DNA of 64,000 bases from positions 1-64,000 of the forward strand of contig JANYJY010000043.1 in assembly GCA_025358295.1 (NCBI GenBank). Reading direction: 5' to 3'. The notes under the pieces were generated by a model. It made no database searches and had not been told where the DNA came from. It saw only the letters and a program-made list of their open reading frames with translations. Made by a program: the position numbers and the translations under genes. The first letter of the stretch is position 1. Every line of letters starts with the position of its first letter. Source of the DNA: Gammaproteobacteria bacterium. Its GTDB lineage: Bacteria > Pseudomonadota > Gammaproteobacteria > Steroidobacterales > Steroidobacteraceae. Shown here piece after piece: positions 7,299 through 15,728 of this stretch.

Positions 7299-10133
7299 TC
7301 ATGCGGCGTTGGGCGAGCGCTCGCGCGACAGCGCGGCGCAAAACTCTTGGTACTCTTTGCGAATTTTCGACACGATCGGAGCGACTTGGGTAATTCCTCC
7401 GTCGCGCAGCATGGCTTCGCATTCCTTCGCCGCCATGGCCAGCCGCGTGCCGCCCAAATTGGCGGTACTGGATTTGAGCGTATGCACGGCATGCGACAGC
7501 GTATCGGGCTGCCTATTTGCCGCAGCGGCCTCAATTGCCCCGATCAGTGCAGGCGAATGCTGCAGGTACAGATCAATCATGGAGTTCAACAGTGTCGGCT
7601 TTGCCAGCGCGGCGATGTTGCGCAATACACCCGCATCGATCAGAGGCACTCTGGATGAGTCGCGGCGGTCGGATTCCGGCAACGCCCGCAGCGCCAGCCA
7701 ACGCTTCAACAGCGTGGCGATCTGTTGCTGGGTGAAAGGCTTGCTGAGGAAGTCATCCATTCCCGCCGCCAGACAGCGTTCACGGTCGCCCTCCATGGCG
7801 TTCGCGGTCAGCGCGATGATAGGCACCCGCGCCGCGCCCGAATTGTGTTCGCGGCGCCGGATTTCGCCGGTGGCGGTCAACCCGTCCATGACCGGCATCT
7901 GGCAATCCATGAGCACGGCATCGTACGTCGCCGCACTCATCGCCTCGATTGCTTGCCAGCCGTTTTCCGCGGCGTCGGTGGCGCAGCCCAGGCTCTCGAG
8001 CATGCCGACTGCAACCTCGCGATTCACTGGGTTGTCCTCCACCAATAGAATCTTCGGACCCACCGCGCGCGCGCCCGACGCCGCCGGTGCCGGCATCACG
8101 GGCGCACGGTTTCCCGGGACATCTACCGGCGCCGCCCCATCCTGCATGGTCATCACGCGAGAGACGCAGCTGAACAACTGGGATCGGCGCAGCGGTTTGG
8201 TGAGCATGGCGGTAAATAACGACGCCCCATCCGAGCCGGCATCATAGTCATCGCGGGTGCTGAGCAGAATGAGGCGTAGAGTCGACCAGCGGGAATTTTC
8301 GCGGATGCGCCGCGCCAACTGAATTCCGCTGGTGCCCGGCATCTGATCATCCACCAAACCCAGATCGAAGCCCGGCCCGCCCTCAACGCTCAATGCGGCG
8401 AGCGCCGCGGCACCGGTATCCACGGCAGTTGCTTCCACGCCCCATGACTGCAGATGCTGCTGCAGAATCTCGCGATTGCTCGCGTTGTCGTCGACGATCA
8501 GCGCGCGCAGTCCGATGAGATTGAGCCGCGGCAGGCGCGTCAGCGTCGGCGCGGCATCAGCTACGGTCTCGAGCTCCACTTCGAACCAGAATGTGGCGCC
8601 GCGATTGATCTCACTGTGGACTCCGACCTGACCACCCATCAAGGCCGCCAGCTGCCGGCATATCGCCAACCCCAGGCCGGTGCCACCGTATTTGCGCGTG
8701 GTGAAGGAATCGGCCTGGCTGAATGCGTTGAATATGTGGGTCTGCGCCTCTTCGGAAATGCCGATGCCGGTGTCGGTAACTTCGAAGCGCAGCCCGCAGT
8801 CCTTGCCGACGGTTCGGACGCGGACGATGACCTCTCCGGAGTCGGTGAACTTGATGGCGTTACCCACGAAGTTGATGAGAACCTGACGCAAACGCGTCGG
8901 ATCGCCGCAGACGGTACCGGGGACGTCAAGGTCGATGGCGCACGCCAGCTCCAAGCCCTTCGCATGGGCGCGTGCGGCGAATATCTCGATGGTCTCCTCA
9001 ACCGCTTCGCGCAGTCCGAATTCGACTTTTTCGAGCTCCAGCCTTCCCGCCTCGACTTTCGAGAAATCCAGAATATCGTTGATGATATGCAGCAGTGCTT
9101 CCGCAGAATGGGATATGGTTTCCGAGAGGTGCCGCTGCCGCGGAGTGAGCTCGGTCGCCTGCAGTAGTTCCGACATGCCCATCACACCGTTCATGGGTGT
9201 GCGGATCTCGTGGCTCATGCGCGCGAGAAATTCGCTCTTGGCGCTGCTGGCCCGCTCAGCGGCTTCTTTGGCGCGATTTGCCTCGCCGATCGCGAGCTTC
9301 AGGTCCAGATTGGCATTCCCTAAGTTGATGGTGCGCTCCTCGACTTGCTGCTCGAGAAATTGGCGATATTTCTCCAGGCGCGAATCGCGGTGCCGAATCT
9401 GGCCGAGCATTTGATTGAATCCGTCGATGAGCGACCCGACTTCATCTTGGGAATTGCGCTCGACGCGCAGACTATAATCTTCCTCCATCGATACCCGTTG
9501 CATGGTTTGAGCCAGATTGACGATCGGCCCGGATATCTGGTGCTGCAGGCGTGCTGCCAGCCAATAGGCACTCAAGACGGCGGCAGCTATTGCCGCCAGA
9601 GTGATGAGAATGTAGCCCGACCATTCCGGATACATCACATCAGGCGGCACGGAAATATGCACGGCACCCAGCACGCGGCCGCCACGCACGATCGCGGCAG
9701 CAATACGAAAATGGCTTCGATCAAAAGACAATTGCGGGTGCTGCGGATCGATCGCCGCACTCACGAGCGGAATTGCGACGGAATTCTGCACGGCCGACGC
9801 CTCCAAGCGGGCCTCGTTTTGGGCGTGCCGGTACGTTGCAAGCAACTGGCCGTTCGGCGCGAACACTTCAGCGTCGCTGACCAGCCACTCGTCGCTAAGC
9901 CCGCTCATGGCCTTAAGTGCTGCTTTCTCGTCACCGAGGCGCAGCGCTTCGATGGTGCCTGCGCCTGTGATCCTGGCAACGCGCTCGGCGCTCCATTGCA
10001 GGTCGGCGCGCAAATGCAGCAGATTCATCGCCATGTGCGCGATCATTGCCACGGCGAAGACCGCGATCGCGGGCACGATAATGACCGCTCGAAGCTTGCG
10101 CTCGATGGGAAGGTCCGCGAACCAACGAATCAA
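7299..10133 (-). CDS. hybrid sensor histidine kinase (sensor-HAMP-HisKA-HATPase-REC-REC-Hpt)
   Basis: 944 residues. A TM helix at about 16-38, a periplasmic CHASE8-like sensor domain, a second TM near 175-195, then HAMP. The HisKA box [12 protein letters not shown] has its His near residue 307; the HATPase domain shows N and G boxes ([27 protein letters not shown]). Two receiver domains follow with Asp near 594 (GLVDDQMPG) and near 741 ([12 protein letters not shown]), and a C-terminal Hpt domain with His near 882 ([14 protein letters not shown]). This is the BarA/RpfC phosphorelay architecture. The start is TTG at 10133, preceded by GGGAGGG; no ATG or GTG fits better. The REC-GGDEF-EAL gene downstream is the likely receiver of the phosphate. 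Confidence 0.92.
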   Translation of the reverse strand: MIRWFADLPIERKLRAVIIVPAIAVFAVAMIAHMAMNLLHLRADLQWSAERVARITGAGTIEALRLGDEKAALKAMSGLSDEWLVSDAEVFAPNGQLLATYRHAQNEARLEASAVQNSVAIPLVSAAIDPQHPQLSFDRSHFRIAAAIVRGGRVLGAVHISVPPDVMYPEWSGYILITLAAIAAAVLSAYWLAARLQHQISGPIVNLAQTMQRVSMEEDYSLRVERNSQDEVGSLIDGFNQMLGQIRHRDSRLEKYRQFLEQQVEERTINLGNANLDLKLAIGEANRAKEAAERASSAKSEFLARMSHEIRTPMNGVMGMSELLQATELTPRQRHLSETISHSAEALLHIINDILDFSKVEAGRLELEKVEFGLREAVEETIEIFAARAHAKGLELACAIDLDVPGTVCGDPTRLRQVLINFVGNAIKFTDSGEVIVRVRTVGKDCGLRFEVTDTGIGISEEAQTHIFNAFSQADSFTTRKYGGTGLGLAICRQLAALMGGQVGVHSEINRGATFWFEVELETVADAAPTLTRLPRLNLIGLRALIVDDNASNREILQQHLQSWGVEATAVDTGAAALAALSVEGGPGFDLGLVDDQMPGTSGIQLARRIRENSRWSTLRLILLSTRDDYDAGSDGASLFTAMLTKPLRRSQLFSCVSRVMTMQDGAAPVDVPGNRAPVMPAPAASGARAVGPKILLVEDNPVNREVAVGMLESLGCATDAAENGWQAIEAMSAATYDAVLMDCQMPVMDGLTATGEIRRREHNSGAARVPIIALTANAMEGDRERCLAAGMDDFLSKPFTQQQIATLLKRWLALRALPESDRRDSSRVPLIDAGVLRNIAALAKPTLLNSMIDLYLQHSPALIGAIEAAAANRQPDTLSHAVHTLKSSTANLGGTRLAMAAKECEAMLRDGGITQVAPIVSKIRKEYQEFCAALSRERSPNAA

Positions 10134-10276
10134 TAGCCCTCCCGGTATGAAGTACGGTGTCGACCGTCCCCTAATTGTCGGCGCGGGAGAGAAATTCTGC
10201 TGGCTTCAGCACGTAAGATGTGGGGATGAAAGTGTGACGCGGTTCACACCTGATTTAGGCGCGCGCTCGAATCGGC

Positions 10277-10852
10277 CTAGCGGCGTGGTTTCCGGGCGCA
10301 GGCGGCCGCAATCCGGCGACGAGCGATTACCCAGTCGAACGCCGGCCCGGGATCGGTTTTACGCCCGGGCGCAATATCGCTGTGGCCGGTCAGGCGCTCC
10401 GCAGACAGGCTCGGATAGGCGGCGCACAATGCGGCCACCACCTCCGCCAGCGCGCCATATTGCGCAGGCTCGTACGGCAGCATATCGGTTCCTTCCAATT
10501 CCACTCCCACCGAGAAGTCGTTGCATGCTTCACGGCCTTGGTAGCTGGACTTGCCTGCGTGCCACGCACGATCTGCGAAGCCTACGTACTGAGTCACTGC
10601 ACCGTCGCGGCTCACCACCAAATGCGACGAGACTCGGAGCGCGCCGACTTCGGCAAAATAGGGATGCACTTCGGGCGGCAGTGCATTGGTAAACAGCCGG
10701 TCGATCCACGGCCCCCCGAATTCACCGGGCGGCAGGCTGATGCCGTGAACGACGATCAGATCAGCCTCCACGCCCGCCGGCCGCGCGTCGAAGTTCGGCG
10801 AAGCGACTTGCCTGGCCCCTTGCAGCAGCCCGCTGTTGAGATCAACCCGCAA
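10277..10852 (-). CDS. ampD: 1,6-anhydro-N-acetylmuramyl-L-alanine amidase AmpD
   Basis: 191 residues, the usual length for AmpD. Zinc-ligand regions of the amidase_2 fold are present: IVVHGISLPPGEFGG, SSHLVVSRDGAVTQYV, DRAWHAGKSSY, NDFSVGVELEG and TGHSDIAPGRKTDPGP. It cleaves the stem peptide from anhydro-muropeptides during cytosolic peptidoglycan recycling. The best start is TTG at 10852, eight bases after GGAGG; no better ATG precedes the conserved core. It is divergent from bioA with 56 bp between start codons, and sits 143 bp upstream of the hybrid kinase gene on the same strand. No ampE homologue follows. Confidence 0.93.
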   Translation of the reverse strand: MRVDLNSGLLQGARQVASPNFDARPAGVEADLIVVHGISLPPGEFGGPWIDRLFTNALPPEVHPYFAEVGALRVSSHLVVSRDGAVTQYVGFADRAWHAGKSSYQGREACNDFSVGVELEGTDMLPYEPAQYGALAEVVAALCAAYPSLSAERLTGHSDIAPGRKTDPGPAFDWVIARRRIAAACARKPRR

Positions 10853-10908
10853 GTCCGCTTCCTCCCGTTACCGTTACGAGCGTTAGCATATGCGACAATT
10901 CCGATCTT

Positions 10909-12282
10909 ATGAACGCAATTACAGAAAATCAGTCCTACTCCGCTGAGCTCGCGCGACGCGACCTCGGTGTCGTCTGGCATCCGTGCACGCAAATGAAGGA
11001 CCACGAGACCCTGCCGATGATCGCGATCCGGCGCGGTAGCGGGGCCTGGCTCGAGGACTTCGACGGCAAGCGCTATCTGGATGCCGTGAGCTCATGGTGG
11101 GTCAATCTGTTCGGCCACTCGAACCCGCGCATCAATGCGGCGCTCGCGGATCAGCTGGGCAATCTCGAGCATGTAATATTCGCCGGATTCACTCACGAGC
11201 CGGCAATACGTCTCGCCGAACAACTGGTGGCGCTGACGCCCGCCGAATTGACCCGGTGCTTCTTCGCGGACAACGGCTCCGCCGCCGTGGAAGTAGCGAT
11301 CAAGATGAGCTTTCACTATTGGCAAAACCGCGGAATGCCGAAAAAAGCCCGGTTCCTGACGCTGCAGAACAGCTACCACGGCGAGACTTTAGGCGCTTTG
11401 GCGGTGGGCAACGTGGAACTCTACAAGACCTTGTATAAGCCGTTGTTGATGGATGTTCTCACCGCACCCTCTCCGGATTGCTATTACCGTGAAGCCGGCG
11501 AGTCGTGGGAGTCCTATTCGTTGCGGCAGTTCGCCCACATGGAGCGGCTTCTGGCCCATCACGCGTGGGAGCTGGCGGCCGTCATCGTCGAACCGCTGGT
11601 GCAATGCGCCGGCGGCATGCGCATGTATCACCCGGTGTATCTGTCCCGCCTGCGCGACGCGTGCACCCGCTACGGCGTGCATCTGATCGCCGATGAGATT
11701 GCCGTCGGCTTCGGGCGGACCGGTACGATGTTTGCGTGCGAGCAGGCCGGCATCACCCCGGACTTTCTATGCCTGTCGAAGGGCCTAACCGGCGGATATT
11801 TGCCGCTTTCCGCTGTGCTGACCACTGAAAACATCTACGGGGCGTTCTACGACGAATATACCAAGTTGACCGCCTTCCTCCACTCCCATAGCTATACGGG
11901 CAATCCATTGGCGTGTACCGCCGCATTGGCGACTCTCGACATATTCGCAACCGACCACGTCATCGAGCGCAATCGGACCAAGGCCGCCTATCTTGGGAGA
12001 CGTGCCCGAGAACTCGAGAATCACGCGCATGTGGCTGAGGTACGGCAATGCGGAATGATTCTCGCCGTCGAATTCGTCAAGAACAAGGCCCGCCGCGAGC
12101 CCTATCCTTGGGCCGAGCGCCGCGGGCAACGCATCTATCGGAACTCCTTGCAAAAAGGAGTGTTGCTGCGGCCCGTGGGCAATGTCGTGTACTTCATGCC
12201 GCCCTATGTCGTCGACGAGGCTGAGATGGATTTGATGGTGCAAGTGGCCGCGGATGGCATCGAACTCGCCACATGCGATTGA
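10909..12282 (+). CDS. bioA: adenosylmethionine-8-amino-7-oxononanoate aminotransferase BioA
   Basis: 457 residues, class III PLP aminotransferase. Recognisable BioA features: VWHPCTQMKDHE near the start, LDAVSSWWVNLFGHSNP, FFADNGSAAVEVAIKM, NSYHGETLGALAVG, LIADEIAVGFGRTG and the PLP lysine in CLSKGLTGGYLPLS. It converts KAPA to DAPA in biotin synthesis using S-adenosylmethionine as amino donor. The other bio genes are not nearby. It shares its last 10 nt with the start of rsmE, an arrangement in which the methyltransferase is presumably translated by coupling. Confidence 0.95.
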   Translation: MNAITENQSYSAELARRDLGVVWHPCTQMKDHETLPMIAIRRGSGAWLEDFDGKRYLDAVSSWWVNLFGHSNPRINAALADQLGNLEHVIFAGFTHEPAIRLAEQLVALTPAELTRCFFADNGSAAVEVAIKMSFHYWQNRGMPKKARFLTLQNSYHGETLGALAVGNVELYKTLYKPLLMDVLTAPSPDCYYREAGESWESYSLRQFAHMERLLAHHAWELAAVIVEPLVQCAGGMRMYHPVYLSRLRDACTRYGVHLIADEIAVGFGRTGTMFACEQAGITPDFLCLSKGLTGGYLPLSAVLTTENIYGAFYDEYTKLTAFLHSHSYTGNPLACTAALATLDIFATDHVIERNRTKAAYLGRRARELENHAHVAEVRQCGMILAVEFVKNKARREPYPWAERRGQRIYRNSLQKGVLLRPVGNVVYFMPPYVVDEAEMDLMVQVAADGIELATCD

Positions 12283-13025
12283 CCCGAGTGTATGTCGAGG
12301 CCGCGCTGCTACCGGGAAGTCTGGTTGAACTGCCGGCCGATACGGCGGCCCATCTGGTCAAAGTATTGCGCGCACGCAGCGGCGATGAGGTGATTCTGTT
12401 CAACGGTAGCGGGCTGGAATTCAATGGAACTATCGACGTAATGCGCGGCTCGCGCGTGTCCGTAGCGGTGGGCGACAGCCGGCTGGTGGATCGAGAATCG
12501 CCGCTGCGCGTCACTCTGATGCAATGCGTACCACGCGGCGACCGCATGGATTTTGTCGTCCAGAAGGCCACGGAACTTGGCGTCGCTAGAATCGTGCCGG
12601 TGCTCAGTCAGCGCAGTGTGGTGCGGCTCGACAAGGCGCAGGCCGAATCAAAATCCGTTCATTGGCGGGCCGTGTCGGTGAGCGCTTGCGAACAATGCGG
12701 CCGTAATCGCCTTCCGACCATCGAGCCCGCCCAGCCGCTGCTCAATTATCTCGGAGAGTCGGCGCCGCCCAAAGGACCGCGACTGGTGTTCGAGCCGGAC
12801 TCCGCACTGCACGCGTCGGCGCAGGCTGGGGGTGTTGCCCCAACCACTTCCGCGCTCGACGCCGAAATCGCCATAGGACCCGAGGGCGGATTCGCACCGG
12901 ACGAATTGGAGGCCTTTCGGGTGGCCGGGTTTTCTCAGGTGGGGTTGGGACCGCGGGTCCTGCGCACCGAGACCGCCGCCATCGCGGCATTGGTCTGGCT
13001 GCAGGCGCGCTTCGGCGATTTGTAA
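12273..13025 (+). CDS. rsmE: 16S rRNA m3U1498 methyltransferase RsmE
   Basis: 250 residues, normal length. An N-terminal PUA-like part (HLVKVLRARSGDEVILFNGSG) precedes the SPOUT domain with QKATELGVARIVPVLSQRS, the glycine-rich IGPEGGFAPDELEAF and the knotted C-terminal loop LGPRVLRTETA. It methylates N3 of U1498 in 16S rRNA. It overlaps the bioA end by 10 nt and is followed by a 92-bp gap in which I see no clear terminator. Confidence 0.95.
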   Translation: MRLTRVYVEAALLPGSLVELPADTAAHLVKVLRARSGDEVILFNGSGLEFNGTIDVMRGSRVSVAVGDSRLVDRESPLRVTLMQCVPRGDRMDFVVQKATELGVARIVPVLSQRSVVRLDKAQAESKSVHWRAVSVSACEQCGRNRLPTIEPAQPLLNYLGESAPPKGPRLVFEPDSALHASAQAGGVAPTTSALDAEIAIGPEGGFAPDELEAFRVAGFSQVGLGPRVLRTETAAIAALVWLQARFGDL

Positions 13026-13117
13026 ATGGTCCATGGAGCGTCGCGAACGGCCGACGCTTGAATGCCAAGACATACCTGTACTAATCCTCACCAGGGGCCT
13101 CCATTGCGAGCGGCGAC

Positions 13118-15016
13118 ATGCGACAGATAGCTTCCACCGCACTCGGCTTCACCCTCATCATCCTGCTGGCCGCATGCGGCGGCGGCGGCAAGGGTGCAGC
13201 TGTCACGACGCCCGCGCCCCCATCCACCTCGGCGCCCGCCGTCACGCAGCAGCCGGCGGACCAACATGTAGCGGCGGGACAATCCGCCACTTTCACGGTT
13301 GTCGCGACGGGCACTGCGCCTTTGAGCTACCAGTGGCAAAAAGGGGCCTCGCCCATCGCCGGTGCCACAGGACCCAGTTATTCGACCGCCGCCACCTTGG
13401 TGAGCGATAGCGGCAGCACCTTTGCCGTCGTCGTTTCCAATGCAGCCGGCAGTGTGACCAGCCGCAGCGCGGCGCTGCTTGTGGCAAGTGGCTCGGTGCC
13501 CGCCGGCACCGATGTACTCACATACAAGAATGATCTGAATCGCAGCGGCCAGAATCTCACGGAATCGACGCTGACCCTGGCCAATGTGGCGTCATCGAGC
13601 TTTGGATTGCTGCGCACCTTGGCCGTCGACGGCAAAATCGACTCGCAACCGCTCTATGTGTCGCAACTCAGCGTTTCCGGTTCGGTTCACAGCGTGGTCT
13701 TCGTCGCCACTGAACACGACTCGGTCTATGCCTTCGACGTCCATACTGGGTCCGCTTTGTGGCAGGTCTCGCTGCTGCCCTCGGGCGAAACTTTGAGCGA
13801 TTCGCGTGGCTGCAGCCAGGTAACGCCGGAAATCGGCGTCACATCCACCCCCGTCATCGATCGTGGCGCCGGCGCACATGGCACGCTGTATGTGGTTGCC
13901 ATGTCGAAGGACACCGCATCGAACTATCACCAGCGCCTGCATGCGCTCGATCTCGCTACCGGCGCGGAACTGCTCAACGGTCCCGTGGAAGTATCGGCCA
14001 CTTATCCGTCCGCCGGCGGCGGGTCGACTATGTTCAATGCGGGACAATACGAGGAGCGTGCCGCGTTGTTGCTGTCGAATGGAACCATCTATACCAGCTG
14101 GACTTCACACTGCGACATCCAGCCCTACTTCGGCTGGATCATTGCTTATTCAGGCGCCACTTTGGCGCGTACCGCCGTGCTCAACATTGCGGCCAACAGC
14201 GGCGGCGCCGGACCTGCGGTCTGGATGAGCGGCGGCGGTCCCGCCGCGGATTCCGCCGGCAACATCTACCTGCTGACGGGGAACGGCAGCTTCGAGACGA
14301 CTTTTGATGGCAACGGCTTTCCTTCCGGTCAAGACTACGGCAACTCCTTCTTGAAGATTGCCAGCGCCGGCGCTGCCTTGAGCGTCTCGGATTACTTCAC
14401 CATGTACAACGAAGTTGCGGAATCGTCAGCCGATCAGGATTTGGGCTCGGGCGGAACCATGCTGCTGCCGGATTTGACGGACTCGACGGGTACCGTCAGG
14501 CATTTGGCGATCGGCGCCGGCAAAGACGGCAATATCTACGTCGTCAATCGCGATTCGATGGGCAAGTTCGTTTCGACCGGCAATGCACAGATCTGGCAGA
14601 CCTTGAGCGGCGCAGTGCCCTCCGGCATTTGGTCGACGCCGGCCTATTTCAACGGAACCGTCTACTACGGCGACGTTGGTGCGACGCTGAAGGCTTTCGC
14701 GATATCGAATGCCAAACTCGCGGCCACGCCGCAATCCCAATCCACAACGCACTTTGCCTATCCCGGAACAGCACCCGGCGTATCTGCCAGTGGGACGTCG
14801 AATGGGATCGTTTGGGCACATGAGAACGGCAATCCAGCGGTGCTGCATGCCTACGATGCCGTGAATCTCGCCCATGAGCTATACAACAGCAACCAAGCGG
14901 CCGGCAATCGCGATCAGTTCGGCGCCGGCAACAAATTCATCACACCCACCGTCGCGGACGGCATGGTGTTCGTCGGCACCACTACCGGTGTTGCCGTGTT
15001 CGGGTTATTGAACTGA
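13118..15016 (+). CDS. lipoprotein with Ig-like domain and PQQ-type beta-propeller repeats
   Basis: 632 residues. The N-terminus is a lipoprotein signal ending in ILLAACGGGG, so Cys at about 20 is lipidated. After an Ala/Pro/Thr linker, an Ig-like domain of about 85 residues is visible (AGQSATFTVVATGTAPLSYQ, PSYSTAATLVSDSGSTF). The remaining 500 residues contain repeated strands of the type VFVATEHDSVYAFDVHTGSA, characteristic of PQQ-like propeller blades. Such proteins are common in soil bacteria and lack a proven function. No quinoprotein catalytic motif is apparent, so a dehydrogenase role is unlikely. The gene stands alone on the plus strand and overlaps the convergent small gene by 12 nt. 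Confidence 0.75.
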   Translation: MRQIASTALGFTLIILLAACGGGGKGAAVTTPAPPSTSAPAVTQQPADQHVAAGQSATFTVVATGTAPLSYQWQKGASPIAGATGPSYSTAATLVSDSGSTFAVVVSNAAGSVTSRSAALLVASGSVPAGTDVLTYKNDLNRSGQNLTESTLTLANVASSSFGLLRTLAVDGKIDSQPLYVSQLSVSGSVHSVVFVATEHDSVYAFDVHTGSALWQVSLLPSGETLSDSRGCSQVTPEIGVTSTPVIDRGAGAHGTLYVVAMSKDTASNYHQRLHALDLATGAELLNGPVEVSATYPSAGGGSTMFNAGQYEERAALLLSNGTIYTSWTSHCDIQPYFGWIIAYSGATLARTAVLNIAANSGGAGPAVWMSGGGPAADSAGNIYLLTGNGSFETTFDGNGFPSGQDYGNSFLKIASAGAALSVSDYFTMYNEVAESSADQDLGSGGTMLLPDLTDSTGTVRHLAIGAGKDGNIYVVNRDSMGKFVSTGNAQIWQTLSGAVPSGIWSTPAYFNGTVYYGDVGATLKAFAISNAKLAATPQSQSTTHFAYPGTAPGVSASGTSNGIVWAHENGNPAVLHAYDAVNLAHELYNSNQAAGNRDQFGAGNKFITPTVADGMVFVGTTTGVAVFGLLN

Positions 15017-15250
15017 GGCAAGCGGCCGAATGGCCATTGCCTGTCGCAGGAAGGCGTCGCTTTTGCGGAGCATTTCCGTGCGTGCGGCGGAATCCTCCAA
15101 TTGATGATCGAGTTCGTCCCAAGTGACCCGTTCGTGACGCACGCCCGCGCGATCCAGGCTGGCGGCCATCGCCGATGAAGTCGCTGACCAGATAGCAATC
15201 GGACCAATTCCGAGACGACTCAAGATTGTTCTCGTTCTTGAGATCATCAC
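15005..15250 (-). CDS. hypothetical protein coupled to the chemosensory cluster (81 aa)
   Basis: 81 residues, starting with an ATG that overlaps the stop of the CheW-like gene (ATGA at 15247-15250), which argues that it is a real, coupled last gene of the pil-chp operon. The N-terminal part SRLGIGPIAIWSATSSAMAA is small and apolar but not a clear membrane helix; the rest is charged and probably helical. I do not recognise a family. Its position suggests a role with the Chp system, comparable to the accessory chp genes of Pseudomonas, but no direct evidence supports this. Confidence 0.55.
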   Translation of the reverse strand: MMISRTRTILSRLGIGPIAIWSATSSAMAASLDRAGVRHERVTWDELDHQLEDSAARTEMLRKSDAFLRQAMAIRPLASVQ

Positions 15251-15723
15251 GTGGGCATCACCGAAGTCTCCTCGGCAATCATTTCCTCCAAGCGCTCCAA
15301 ATCCGGTATCAACGGCGTCTCGTTGACCATTCGGACCTGGCAGATGATGGGCGAGCGCTCGGGAAAACTACGCGATGGATCCGGCCGCAGCACATCGGCG
15401 TTCACACGCACGAGCTGGGGAAAACCCTGGGTCAGCATGCCGAAGTATCCCGACTGCAACCTGCCGCCGGGCGCATGAAAAATGACGATCCGAGTGCGGC
15501 TCGAGACGGTCGGAAGCGTTTGACCAAAGGCGCCTTCGAAAGACACCACCGGCACGCTGCGCCCGCTCCAGCTGACGAGGCCCGCGTACCAGGGCGGCGC
15601 GTTGGTCATTTCCGCGGGAGCTTGATAACCGATGACTTCGGCGACGCAGGCGCGCGGCACGATGAGCCTTTCTCCGGTCAGCGGCACCAGCAAGCTATAT
15701 AACTCATCACGCAAATCGGACAT
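15247..15723 (-). CDS. CheW-like adaptor of the Pil-Chp system (ChpC-like)
   Basis: 158 residues. The CheW fold is indicated by LIVPRACVAEVIGYQ, PPWYAGLVSWSGRSVPVVSFE and the strand RTRIVIFHAPGG. CheW proteins dock the kinase to the receptor. As a second CheW homologue placed after chpA it corresponds in position to ChpC of Pseudomonas aeruginosa, which connects additional receptors to the same kinase. Its start is 5 bp from the chpA stop, and it is coupled to the small gene after it. Confidence 0.85.
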   Translation of the reverse strand: MSDLRDELYSLLVPLTGERLIVPRACVAEVIGYQAPAEMTNAPPWYAGLVSWSGRSVPVVSFEGAFGQTLPTVSSRTRIVIFHAPGGRLQSGYFGMLTQGFPQLVRVNADVLRPDPSRSFPERSPIICQVRMVNETPLIPDLERLEEMIAEETSVMPT

Positions 15724-15728
15724 TTAGA

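Noticed and set aside
7246-8247. 333-codon open frame on the plus strand
   Set aside because: Antisense to the kinase Hpt/REC region; Ser/Arg/Ala-rich composition typical of shadow frames.
13118-15016. PQQ-dependent alcohol dehydrogenase
   Set aside because: Propeller-like repeats are present but the catalytic motifs, disulfide pair and haem site of quinoproteins are not; the Ig-like domain and lipobox indicate a surface lipoprotein.
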